Shown piece after piece: positions 39,097 to 48,254 of a stretch of 64,000 nt of DNA. The DNA is from Candidatus Avimuribaculum pullicola (GTDB lineage: Bacteria > Bacteroidota > Bacteroidia > Bacteroidales > Muribaculaceae). Under the pieces are notes generated by a model that saw only the letters and a list, made by a program, of their open reading frames with translations, did no database searches and was not told where the DNA came from. The stretch spans positions 1 to 64,000 of the forward strand of contig DVKC01000041.1 of assembly GCA_018716295.1 (NCBI GenBank). The letters are read 5' to 3'. How positions within the stretch are numbered: the stretch's first letter is position 1; each line of letters starts with the position of its first letter. The position numbers and the translations under genes were made by a program.

Positions 39097-40512
39097 ATGA
39101 AAATGAAGATGTTTGTTGCTGCCGCCGCATTGCTTGCAAGTGCGATGGCATGGGGTGGCAATGCCATTGGCGGACGAGTGACGTGCGATGGACGTGGCAT
39201 TGCCGGTGTGATGGTAACTGATGGCTATGAATGCGTTACCACGGGTAATGATGGCCGTTATAATATGGAACTTGACGGTGATGCACGCTTTGTGTATGTC
39301 ACTGTGCCGAGTGGCTACCTGCCACGGGTCGAGAAGACCGTGCCGCTTTTCTATTATCCAGTAGAGGCAGCTCGCACGCAGTATGATTTTGAATTGCGCC
39401 GTAATCCGGTTGACGACACTCGGCATGTGGCAATGGTGCAAGCCGACGTGCAACTCACATCGCAGGACGACCTTGCCACTTACAAGGGGTTGCTGAAAGA
39501 CGTGGTGGACTATGCCGACTCTTATAAGGGGCGAGATGTGTTTGGCATCGACTTGGGCGACATTGTGGGTGACACCCCATCGCTTTTTGAACCATATATC
39601 GATGTGGCTGCAGCGATGAAGATGCCTGTGTGGCGCGCAATTGGCAACCACGACATGACGTATGGCGGACGGACGTATGAATATTCTTATTCAACATTTG
39701 AAAGTTATTTTGGCCCGATTTATTATTCGTTTAACAAGGGTAAAGCCCACTATATCGTGCTTAACAATAATTTCTATGTTAACCGCGATTACCAGTACAT
39801 AGGCTATATCGACGAGCGCACTTTCCGCTGGATTGAAAAAGATCTTGCACTTGTGCCGTCCGACAACTTGATATTTGTAATCATGCACATTCCAGGCTGC
39901 TTGACAAAGGAATTGAAATGGAACACGTTGATACAGGACGAAACAAGCAATATTGCAGGCCTATGGCAATTGCTCGAAGGTCGCAACGCACATTTGCTCA
40001 CCGGGCATACCCATTTCAACTGGAACGTGTGCTTCAACGAATCGCTCATGGAGCATAACACTGCCGCCGTGTGTGGAATATGGTGGAAAGCACCTGTGTG
40101 CATGGACGGTACACCGCAGGGTTATGGCGTGTATGAGGTGAATGGCACTGACGTTAAGTGGCACTACAAGAGCATGGGCTATGATGCCGATTACCAGTTC
40201 AGGGCTTATCCTGTGGGAGCATCGACCGAGTATCCTGGCGACATAATTGCCAATGTGTGGAACTGGGACGAGTTGTGGAAAGTGGAATGGATTGAAAATG
40301 GCAAGGTGATGGGTGAAATGACACGTTTTGAAGGGTATGACCCGATGGCCAGCGAGATATGTGCCGACAAGGAACGTGTGCAATATGAATGGATAAGCCC
40401 TATCAAGACACCACACATGTTCCGAGCTACGCCGCATGATGCCGCTGCAAAAATCGAGGTGCGCGTCACCGACCGTTTTGGTAATGTATATGTTCAAAAA
40501 ATCGGGAAATGA
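39097..40512 (+). CDS. Calcineurin-like phosphoesterase with N-terminal CarboxypepD_reg-like and C-terminal extra domain
   Basis: IDLGDIVGDTPSL, RAIGNHDMTYGG, LLTGHTHFNWN. Confidence 0.85.
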   Translation: MKMKMFVAAAALLASAMAWGGNAIGGRVTCDGRGIAGVMVTDGYECVTTGNDGRYNMELDGDARFVYVTVPSGYLPRVEKTVPLFYYPVEAARTQYDFELRRNPVDDTRHVAMVQADVQLTSQDDLATYKGLLKDVVDYADSYKGRDVFGIDLGDIVGDTPSLFEPYIDVAAAMKMPVWRAIGNHDMTYGGRTYEYSYSTFESYFGPIYYSFNKGKAHYIVLNNNFYVNRDYQYIGYIDERTFRWIEKDLALVPSDNLIFVIMHIPGCLTKELKWNTLIQDETSNIAGLWQLLEGRNAHLLTGHTHFNWNVCFNESLMEHNTAAVCGIWWKAPVCMDGTPQGYGVYEVNGTDVKWHYKSMGYDADYQFRAYPVGASTEYPGDIIANVWNWDELWKVEWIENGKVMGEMTRFEGYDPMASEICADKERVQYEWISPIKTPHMFRATPHDAAAKIEVRVTDRFGNVYVQKIGK

Positions 40513-41843
40513 AGATGATGAATTTACGAAACATAGCTGCGACCGTGTTGCTTGCTGTGCTGTTGTGCGCCTGTGGGGGCAAGCAGCAAGAAGGTGAGGC
40601 GGCACCAGCCAAGCCGGCATTGATGTGGATTGACGCTACTGCCAATTTTTCACGCTTCCAGAATGCCGACACCATTGATTACTATCTCGAAAAGATAAAA
40701 TCGCTCGGGTTCACACATGCCATAGTGGATGTGCGGCCCATAACTGGCGAGGTGCTGTATGACAGCGAGATTGCGCCACGCTTGGAGCAATGGAATGGCA
40801 CGACACGTGCCGACTTTGACTATCTGGGGCGGTTCATTGAAACTGGGCATAAATTGGGCCTTGAAATACATGCTTCGCTCAATGTGTTTTGTGCAGGGCA
40901 TAATTATTTCGACCGTGGCATAGTCTATGATGAGCACCCCGAATGGGCATCGATGGTCTATGATCCTGAAAAAGGAATTGTGCCTATAACCGAGATGAAA
41001 AAGGATTATGGCGCAATGGTGAACCCTGTCAATGAAGAGTATCAAGACTACATATTGAGTATTCTCGTGGAGCTGGTGAAGAAATATCCGCAACTCGATG
41101 GGATTATGCTCGACCGTGTGCGCTATGATGGTATCCGTGCCGACTTTTCTGACCTGTCGCGCAAGAAGTTTGAGGAATATATCGGTGCCAAAGTCGAGAA
41201 TTTCCCGCAAGACCTCTTGTCGTGGGAAAAAGGCGACGGCGACCGTTATGTGCCTGTGCTGGGCAAATTGTCGAAAAAGTGGATAGAATGGCGCACCAAG
41301 ACGATATATGACTTCATGGCCCGTGCGCGTGAGGTGGTGAAGAGTGCCAATCCTAATGTGTCGTTTGGGACATATACCGGTGCTTGGTATCCGTCGTATT
41401 ACGAGGTGGGTGTTAACTTTGCCAGCAAGACCTACGACCCAAGCCTTGAATATGACTGGGCCACCCCCGAATACAAGAATTATGGCTATGCCGAACTTAT
41501 TGACCTCTATGCCACTGGCAACTACTATACCGACATCACGCTTGAAGAATATGGCCGTAACAACCACATTGTGTGGAACGAAACCGACAGCCGCGGACAG
41601 TCGGGCACGTGGTATTGCATCGAAGGGTCGTGCCAACACTTGCGCACGATAATGGGCAAGAACAAGTTTATGGGAGGACTACTTGTTGACCAGTATTATA
41701 GCAATCCATCGAAGTTGTCGGAGGCTATAGCCACCAATTTGCAGAAGTCTGATGGATTGATGGTGTTTGACATTGTGCACATCATCGACCGCAACTTGTG
41801 GAGCCAGGTTGAGGCTGGCATGAAAGCTGGTGGCGCATTATGA
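40509..41843 (+). CDS. GHL10-like family glycosyl hydrolase, lipoprotein (paralog of 37674)
   Basis: Lipobox AVLLCACGGKQ; MWIDATANFSRF...GFTHAIVDVRP; LDGIMLDRVRYDG; overlaps previous gene by 4 bp. Confidence 0.78.
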   Translation: MKMMNLRNIAATVLLAVLLCACGGKQQEGEAAPAKPALMWIDATANFSRFQNADTIDYYLEKIKSLGFTHAIVDVRPITGEVLYDSEIAPRLEQWNGTTRADFDYLGRFIETGHKLGLEIHASLNVFCAGHNYFDRGIVYDEHPEWASMVYDPEKGIVPITEMKKDYGAMVNPVNEEYQDYILSILVELVKKYPQLDGIMLDRVRYDGIRADFSDLSRKKFEEYIGAKVENFPQDLLSWEKGDGDRYVPVLGKLSKKWIEWRTKTIYDFMARAREVVKSANPNVSFGTYTGAWYPSYYEVGVNFASKTYDPSLEYDWATPEYKNYGYAELIDLYATGNYYTDITLEEYGRNNHIVWNETDSRGQSGTWYCIEGSCQHLRTIMGKNKFMGGLLVDQYYSNPSKLSEAIATNLQKSDGLMVFDIVHIIDRNLWSQVEAGMKAGGAL

Positions 41844-41891
41844 AGATTAGATTATAAGGTACGCTTTAGGTAAAAAATGGTTGTATTAGGA

Positions 41892-41926
41892 AACCCGCAA
41901 GGTCGGTGGTGTCGGCCTTGCGGGTT
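41892..41926. terminator. Hairpin at end of PUL
   Basis: AACCCGCAAGG..CCTTGCGGGTT. Confidence 0.7.
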
Positions 41927-41963
41927 GATTGTGTTTGGTGGGCAATTATGGCACCTTAAGTCG

Positions 41964-44342
41964 TCAGTTTACCACCAGGATTTTTGTTGCCACTTTGCCG
42001 CTGCTGTTTGAACCGTCGCTCTGCGAGGCGAGTACAAAGTAAACGCCTGTTTTCACTCTGCGGCCGTTGGCATTGCATCCATCCCATATAGCAGTTCCGC
42101 CTACCGACTGTATGGAACGCACCACATTGCCGGCAGCATCGGTGATTTTCACCAGCGAGTTTTCCATCAGCCCAACTATTGTGATGTTGCCAGTGTATTC
42201 AGGCCTTACGGGGTTGGGATAGGCATAGACTGCATCATAGTCGCTGCTTGGTTGTGAAGCGTCGCTATATATTTCGGCAAGCCCTGCCGCCGTACCCACA
42301 TACACGGCGTTGGACGTTGTGGAACAGCACACCGAGTAGATAGTATTGCTCGGCATTGTACTATTGTCGTAGGTGTAATGTTGCAACACTTCGCTGCCGT
42401 CGGAGTTGACCAGATATACTCCGTTGTTCATCGTGCCTATCCACTTGCGGTTGGCTCCATCAACGGCGATTGATGTCACTTGTATGCCATCGAGCAGGTT
42501 GTCGGCATAGTTTGTGCCATCATTGCGCGAAATGCGCGGCCTGGTGGCCTGGAATGTGGAATTGAACGCATTTGCCGGGTTGAAGTATATCACGCCATTG
42601 TCGGTTCCCATCCACACGTTGCCGTTGTTGTCTTCGGCAAGGCAGTAGATGTATAGCCATGAATACCCGGCACCGTCCTGGTCGTAAATCTGTTGCGACA
42701 TGAACGATTTCATTTCGGCCGAAGATGACGAAACATCGCAATTTATCACATGCAAGCTGCCTTGGTAGCTACCATCGCCTATGATTTTGAGATTGCTTCG
42801 CTTGGCCACTATCATGAAAGAACTGAATGATACCGAACTTGGAAGCGTTAGGTTCATCAGAGTCCAGTCGGCTGCGGTGACCGATGTGTTAAGAACCTTG
42901 TCGCTTGGCAATACCATCAACTTGGGTGCCATCGTTTGCAAGAGCCACATGTTGCCCGATGCGTCAAATTGTATTGAGGGCACGCATATATTGTGTTGTG
43001 TGCCTGTTAACGACATGGTTAATGGGCTGTTTGAAGTGTCATATTTCATCACCACTTCGTTGTCTTTTATTCGATACACCCCTTCAAACCGTGTGCCTAT
43101 GTAGTAGGTCGATGGGTCGGTGGGGCTGAATATAGGTCGGAATATTTGAGTCAGTTTCCCGCTTGATTGGTCGTTGACGAATGTAAGCCCGTCGGGGTAG
43201 GCGTCGAGCCACCAACCGTCGGTGAGTGTGCTCAGGCATGATTTGTTGGTGCTGTATATGGTGTTGATGCCCGTTTGCGCCCCGCTGGTCACGAGCAGGT
43301 AGCCTTCGGCGTTGTTGAAAGCGAGGAAAAATGGCTGTGTCACCGTCGAGGCGTTGGGGTGGAAATAGTCCGACAAGATGGTCATTCCACCATCTGCGTC
43401 GAGGCTTATGTGCCGCAACCCGTTGGTATTAAATTCCCACACTTGTCCCTCTTCTTCGCTTGAAGAAATCAATGAACCAGTCATTTCTGCTGGTAGTTCA
43501 TAGGTGGTTTCGATTGTTCCGCTGGCATCGAGATAAATTAGCCGGCTGTTGCTTTGCGCTATGAAGCGGTCTTGCAGGGGCTGTATCCGCCTGATCATGT
43601 CTTGGTTGTTGACGAGCCCTACCGAGTATTTGCCATTCTCGTTGATCGACAGGCGGTAGGTCCAGCCGCCCATGAATATTATGCCATCGTCGGTGGTGGG
43701 GTCGTTGGGCTTGGGCATCAGCTTGGCATTCTCGTGCAGTGTTGTGGCATTCATTTCGGCGAGTGTCATGGGTGGATTGTCGAGGTCGCCATAGTATAGC
43801 GAGTCGGCGTTAACCCAGATGTAATTTTTAGTTGCTACAGCCGATACTACGTTGGTGTTGAATATTCGGGAAAATTCCACTTCGTGGCGGTCGTCGTTGT
43901 AAACCACATATCCAAATGCTGTGGACACAATCATTCGCCCAGGGGCAAATGTGACATCGTTTATTGTGCGCTCGCCTTGGACTTCGGCATTGTAGATTTC
44001 GGGCAAACTGATTGTTTCCCCGTCGTCGGTCAGCAAGTCGATATTGGAATTTTCATATACCACGGCAAGGTATTTGCGGTCGTTGTTGTAGTATATGTCT
44101 TTTATCGAACAGTCGTTCAGACGGTTGTTGCGTGAGTAGGAGTCGCTCTCGTCATTAGCCTTGTCGTAGCTGTACAAGGTGTTGTCTGAAACGTAATATA
44201 TCACATCGCCGGTGTCGATGATATTTGTTATTGTGTTGCCGAAGACAGGGTGGAGCTTAAGGCTTCCGATGACGCCCTGTGCCGACATTTGTGCCACGGA
44301 GGCTATTGCCAATGTTATGATTAGTATAAGTCGGTTTGCCAT
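41964..44342 (-). CDS. PorZ-like beta-propeller protein with T9SS-type C-terminal domain
   Basis: Signal peptide MANRLILIITLAIASVAQMSAQ; propeller motifs WMGTDNGVIYF, WIGTMNNGVYLV; C-terminal VYAYPNPVRPEYTGNITIVGL...GRRVKTGVYFVLAS. Confidence 0.75.
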   Translation of the reverse strand: MANRLILIITLAIASVAQMSAQGVIGSLKLHPVFGNTITNIIDTGDVIYYVSDNTLYSYDKANDESDSYSRNNRLNDCSIKDIYYNNDRKYLAVVYENSNIDLLTDDGETISLPEIYNAEVQGERTINDVTFAPGRMIVSTAFGYVVYNDDRHEVEFSRIFNTNVVSAVATKNYIWVNADSLYYGDLDNPPMTLAEMNATTLHENAKLMPKPNDPTTDDGIIFMGGWTYRLSINENGKYSVGLVNNQDMIRRIQPLQDRFIAQSNSRLIYLDASGTIETTYELPAEMTGSLISSSEEEGQVWEFNTNGLRHISLDADGGMTILSDYFHPNASTVTQPFFLAFNNAEGYLLVTSGAQTGINTIYSTNKSCLSTLTDGWWLDAYPDGLTFVNDQSSGKLTQIFRPIFSPTDPSTYYIGTRFEGVYRIKDNEVVMKYDTSNSPLTMSLTGTQHNICVPSIQFDASGNMWLLQTMAPKLMVLPSDKVLNTSVTAADWTLMNLTLPSSVSFSSFMIVAKRSNLKIIGDGSYQGSLHVINCDVSSSSAEMKSFMSQQIYDQDGAGYSWLYIYCLAEDNNGNVWMGTDNGVIYFNPANAFNSTFQATRPRISRNDGTNYADNLLDGIQVTSIAVDGANRKWIGTMNNGVYLVNSDGSEVLQHYTYDNSTMPSNTIYSVCCSTTSNAVYVGTAAGLAEIYSDASQPSSDYDAVYAYPNPVRPEYTGNITIVGLMENSLVKITDAAGNVVRSIQSVGGTAIWDGCNANGRRVKTGVYFVLASQSDGSNSSGKVATKILVVN

Positions 44343-44407
44343 ATTATGCAAGTGTTTATTACAATGATAACGTTGCAAGTGGGTGGCAAATTGTGTGAAT
44401 AGCGTGG

Positions 44408-46147
44408 TCACATGCCAAAGTATCGGCGCAGTATGGTGGCGTTTTCTTGTGCCGGGGTGTATATTGCGAGCAATGCTTGCCGCTGGCAGCTGTAGAATTG
44501 CGGCAGTGTGGCGGCAAGTGTGGCGGCACTGTGTGCTTCGTAATAGCTTAGTCCGAAAGCTTCGGCTATGGCATGGAATCGGACGGGACGTGATGCTTCG
44601 AAGTATTGTTCAAGTTCGGGCAGTGCCGATGTGCCGTTGAGGAAGCGGAATATGTTGCCGCCACCGTTGCACATCACTATCACTTTGAACCTCGCCGAGT
44701 TGTATTGTGATGCAATTCCTGCCAGGTCGTAGCCGAAACTCATGTCGCCGGTGATGAGCAATGATGTTTCGCCATCAGGGGCGACTATCGATGTGCCGAG
44801 TGCCGTAGATGTGCTACCGTCAATGCCCGATGTGCCGCGGTTGCAGTAGCACAGATGCTTGATTTCAGAACCGAATAGCTGGGCATAGCGTATGCTTGTG
44901 CCATTCGACAGGTGTAACGTGTAATTGCTGGGTATCGAGGATATTATCATCGAGAATGCCTTTAAGTCGCACCATGGTGCGGCAGCTACGTAGCGTTGGT
45001 GACGCTGCAAGGCACTTTCGGCAAGGTTGCGCCACAGCTGGGCGTAGCTGTTGCCATTCTGCTGTGGGGTGCTGTCGTGTGCCGGCAGCAACCCGTCAAT
45101 CTGTGTGAAGAATGTTTCGGGCGGGGTGTCGATGCGCATTGTGAGGTGCTGCATGGTGTCGATGGTGCAATGGTCGATGCCTATGCGCCACTCTTGTTCG
45201 GCTGGATAGCGGCGCAGGAATTTTTTAGCGACTTTCGACACTAAAGCCCCACCCATGGTGATGAGCAGTTGTGGAGCGTAGTGTGCTGCATCGCCAGTTG
45301 GCATTGATGCCAGTGTGCGGTCGATTGCTTGGATGAAATTGTCGTCGTGCAGGTTTGAAATGGTTTCGGTGAGGATTGCCACATTGTCATGCTTGGCTAA
45401 ATGGCTCAAGGCTCGGTTTAATGAGTCGGACTGGTGGTGAAATCCAGCAACGACCAGCACACGCCGCGAGGTTGCGATGGTATCGGCCAGTCGTTGTGCC
45501 TCTTGGGCTGGCAGTGTGTGGCTTATTGCAGGGCGTGCAATGATGCGAGGCATCGTTTGCGGCATTGCGACGGTGTGGCACAGCGGGTCGCCAAATGGCA
45601 TGTTGATATGCACTGGCCCCATTGGGTAGGTGGTGGCCGTGATGGCAGCATCGTTGAGCAAGCGGTTGGCGTACCAGCGGCTGTCGTCGTTGTCGGGCAT
45701 TGTGGGCAAGTCGTAGCTGTGCTTTACCACGGCGGCAAGTGCGCCGCACTGTCTTATCGTCTGGCTGTCGTTTTGGTCGATCCATTCGCGTGGACGGTCG
45801 GCCGATACCACGATTATAGGCAATTGGCGGTAATATGCTTCGGCGATGGCAGGAGCATAGTCGAGCAGTGCCGACCCCGATGTGCAAGCTATCATCACAG
45901 GCTGTTGCAATCGTTGGACCATGCCCACGGCCACAAATGCCGCGCTGCGCTCGTCGGTGACTACCCACTTGGCAATGCGCGGTTCGCGGGCGAGGGCGAT
46001 GATGAGCGGCGCGTTGCGTGAACCTGGAGAAAGCACTGCATGCCGCACTCCGGCAGCTACCATTACGTGTGCCAGTTCGCGGCATTGCAAGTGTGCCGAT
46101 GTGGTGTTGTCGTTGCTATTGCTTGTGAAATACTTGTCCCAATCCAT
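44408..46147 (-). CDS. menD: 2-succinyl-5-enolpyruvyl-6-hydroxy-3-cyclohexene-1-carboxylate synthase
   Basis: HAVLSPGSRNAPLIIAL, ACTSGSALLDYAPAIAEAYYRQLPIIVVSADRP, QNDSQTIRQ, RGTSGIDGSTSTALG, GDMSFGYDLAG. Confidence 0.95.
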   Translation of the reverse strand: MDWDKYFTSNSNDNTTSAHLQCRELAHVMVAAGVRHAVLSPGSRNAPLIIALAREPRIAKWVVTDERSAAFVAVGMVQRLQQPVMIACTSGSALLDYAPAIAEAYYRQLPIIVVSADRPREWIDQNDSQTIRQCGALAAVVKHSYDLPTMPDNDDSRWYANRLLNDAAITATTYPMGPVHINMPFGDPLCHTVAMPQTMPRIIARPAISHTLPAQEAQRLADTIATSRRVLVVAGFHHQSDSLNRALSHLAKHDNVAILTETISNLHDDNFIQAIDRTLASMPTGDAAHYAPQLLITMGGALVSKVAKKFLRRYPAEQEWRIGIDHCTIDTMQHLTMRIDTPPETFFTQIDGLLPAHDSTPQQNGNSYAQLWRNLAESALQRHQRYVAAAPWCDLKAFSMIISSIPSNYTLHLSNGTSIRYAQLFGSEIKHLCYCNRGTSGIDGSTSTALGTSIVAPDGETSLLITGDMSFGYDLAGIASQYNSARFKVIVMCNGGGNIFRFLNGTSALPELEQYFEASRPVRFHAIAEAFGLSYYEAHSAATLAATLPQFYSCQRQALLAIYTPAQENATILRRYFGM

Positions 46148-46157
46148 ATCTTAGTTG

Positions 46158-46728
46158 TTATAATAGAGTTATGCGGCAATTGTCGAGCGATGCCACACGG
46201 GCAAGGCTATCGACCCGGTATCCCTGCGAGCGCAGCAACTCGCCGCCGCCTTGGAATGCTTTTTCGATGATAAATCCAAACCCTGCGATTGTCGCCCCGG
46301 CTTGCCGCGCGAGGTCGATTATGCCCATTGCAGCGTTGCCGTATGCCAGGAAGTCGTCGATGAACAGTATGCGGTCGCTGGCAGTCAGGAAGTCGGCGCT
46401 GATGCACACTGTGTAGTCGCGATCCTTGGTGAATGAGTGTACCACTGTGGCGAGCATGTGTTCCATCGTCTTGGGCTGTTTCTTCTTTCTTGACGAATAC
46501 CACAGGCAGGTGCATAGCCGCGCCTGTCATTATTGCAGGCGCAATGCCGCTGGCTTCGATGGTAACAATCTTGTTTATGCCGCTGTCGGCATACAAGCGG
46601 GCAAATTCCTCGCCTATGCGGCACATCAAGTCGGGATCCATCTGGTGGTTTATGAAGCTATCCACCTTTAGAATCCCGCCAGGGTAGCATTTGCCGTCTT
46701 CCAAAATACGTTGTTTGAGCAGTTCCAT
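46158..46728 (-). pseudogene. xpt: Xanthine phosphoribosyltransferase split by a frameshift
   Basis: N-terminal [32 protein letters not shown]...VVFVKKEE in one frame, [43 protein letters not shown] in another. Confidence 0.85.
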
Positions 46729-46740
46729 GCAGATGTTATA

Positions 46741-46777
46741 TAAAAAAACACCACTGCCATCCTTGCGGGCAATGGTG
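46741..46777 (-). terminator. Intrinsic terminator for the minus strand
   Basis: Minus strand CACCATTGCC..GGCAGTGGTG followed by TTTTTTTA. Confidence 0.7.
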
Positions 46778-46826
46778 CCGGTTTACCTAACCCCCGATGG
46801 GGGATTTTTAAGATGCTTCTATTGGA

Positions 46827-46994
46827 TTAACCCTCGGTGATGGCATCATTTGGGCAAGAAGCAGCGCAGCTGCCGCAATCGATGCACTTGTCTGGGTCAA
46901 TGTGATAGATGTCGCCTTCAGTGATAGCATCAACAGGGCATGCGCTCATGCAAGTGCCGCAAGCGATGCAAGCGTCGGTAATAACGTGTGCCAT
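46827..46994 (-). CDS. 2[4Fe-4S] ferredoxin
   Basis: CIACGTCMSACPVDAI and CIDCGSCAASCPNDAI; start at MAHVIT. Confidence 0.95.
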   Translation of the reverse strand: MAHVITDACIACGTCMSACPVDAITEGDIYHIDPDKCIDCGSCAASCPNDAITEG

Positions 46995-47266
46995 TGTAGT
47001 TAAGTTTTTAAATAGATTAAACAAATAATGGTGCAAATGTACAGATTTTTTTCATACGTGCAATTGTTGAGCCTGTTTAAATTTCGCAATATTTTTTTGT
47101 GTCTGTGTTATTTTGAGGGTTTTCGGGGGACATTTTCACATTTTTGCATGAGTGTGATGCCCAGTTGTGGCAAGGCATAATTGAATGCGTAACTTGGGAT
47201 TTATGGCGAAGTTAAGTCCAAATCGAGTGTCACTCCCTTTGTGTGTTAAAAAAAAATAATGGGGGG

Positions 47267-47281
47267 TAATACGCCGTATTA
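47267..47281. promoter_or_regulatory. Perfect palindrome TAATACG-C-CGTATTA upstream of a -7 box (candidate operator)
   Basis: 7-bp arms; followed by TATATTTG at 47292-47299. Confidence 0.5.
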
Positions 47282-47473
47282 AATTTTTATATATATTTGC
47301 ATACGTTTGAAATGCCTGATGGGTGCATAACCGCGAGTTTTGCAGCCCCGGGGCATCTTGTTGTTAGATATGGGTGTAGGAATTTTTCTTATATTCGTGT
47401 TTTGTGATTGATTAGGTTTTAGCAGAATTGATATTGCGACCTGTAAAAATGAAAATGACTTTGTAATGAAGTT

Positions 47474-48250
47474 ATGAAACCTTTGTTCAGTATAATTACG
47501 GTCACTTATAATGCCGCCGAAGTGATTGGTCGAACACTCGATAGCATAAAGCTACAGCGTTGTGGCGACTATGAATATGTCGTCATCGACGGGGCTTCGA
47601 CCGATGGTACTTTGTCCCAAGTGGAGGCTTCGGGCATAAGTAACATGCGCATTGTGAGTGAACGTGACAATGGGCTGTATGATGCCATGAACAAAGGGCT
47701 GCGTGAGGCTCGTGGCGAATATGTGATATTCCTCAATGCGGGTGACGCTTTTACGGCATCTGATGCACTCGACAGGCTTGCAGCCAAGGCAGCCGAGGGG
47801 GATTATGATATATTGTATGGCCAGACGCAACTTGTCGATGAGGCAGGGCATGTGCTTGGCGGACGCCACTTGGCTGCACCGCCAGTGCTCACCGCCGCCA
47901 GCTTCAAGCAGGGCATGGTGGTGTGCCACCAGGCTTTTGTGGTAAGGCGCATGATTGCATCGCAATATGATTTGAACTATCGATTCTCGTCGGATTATGA
48001 ATGGTGCATACGTTGCTTGCGGCAGAGCCGGGGCAACGGCTATGTGGGCGAGAAACCATTGGTCAATTTCCTTGTTGCCGCTGGTGGCACCACCGAGCGG
48101 CATCGTTGGGCTTCGCTTCGTGAACGTTTCGGCATAATGTGCCGTTATTATGGTTTTATACCCACGGCGATTCGCCATTTGTTGTTTGTCCCGCGCTTCC
48201 TGAGGGAAAAGCGGCGTATGAAAAAAGTAATAAGGGAAAACACACGCTAA
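47474..48250 (+). CDS. Glycosyltransferase family 2
   Basis: SIITVTYNAAEVIGRTLDSI, VIDGASTDGT, SERDNGLYDAMNKGL, FLNAGD. Confidence 0.92.
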   Translation: MKPLFSIITVTYNAAEVIGRTLDSIKLQRCGDYEYVVIDGASTDGTLSQVEASGISNMRIVSERDNGLYDAMNKGLREARGEYVIFLNAGDAFTASDALDRLAAKAAEGDYDILYGQTQLVDEAGHVLGGRHLAAPPVLTAASFKQGMVVCHQAFVVRRMIASQYDLNYRFSSDYEWCIRCLRQSRGNGYVGEKPLVNFLVAAGGTTERHRWASLRERFGIMCRYYGFIPTAIRHLLFVPRFLREKRRMKKVIRENTR

Positions 48251-48254
48251 AATA

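Noticed and set aside
46158-46466. Independent 102-aa protein
   Set aside because: It is the C-terminal half of frameshifted Xpt
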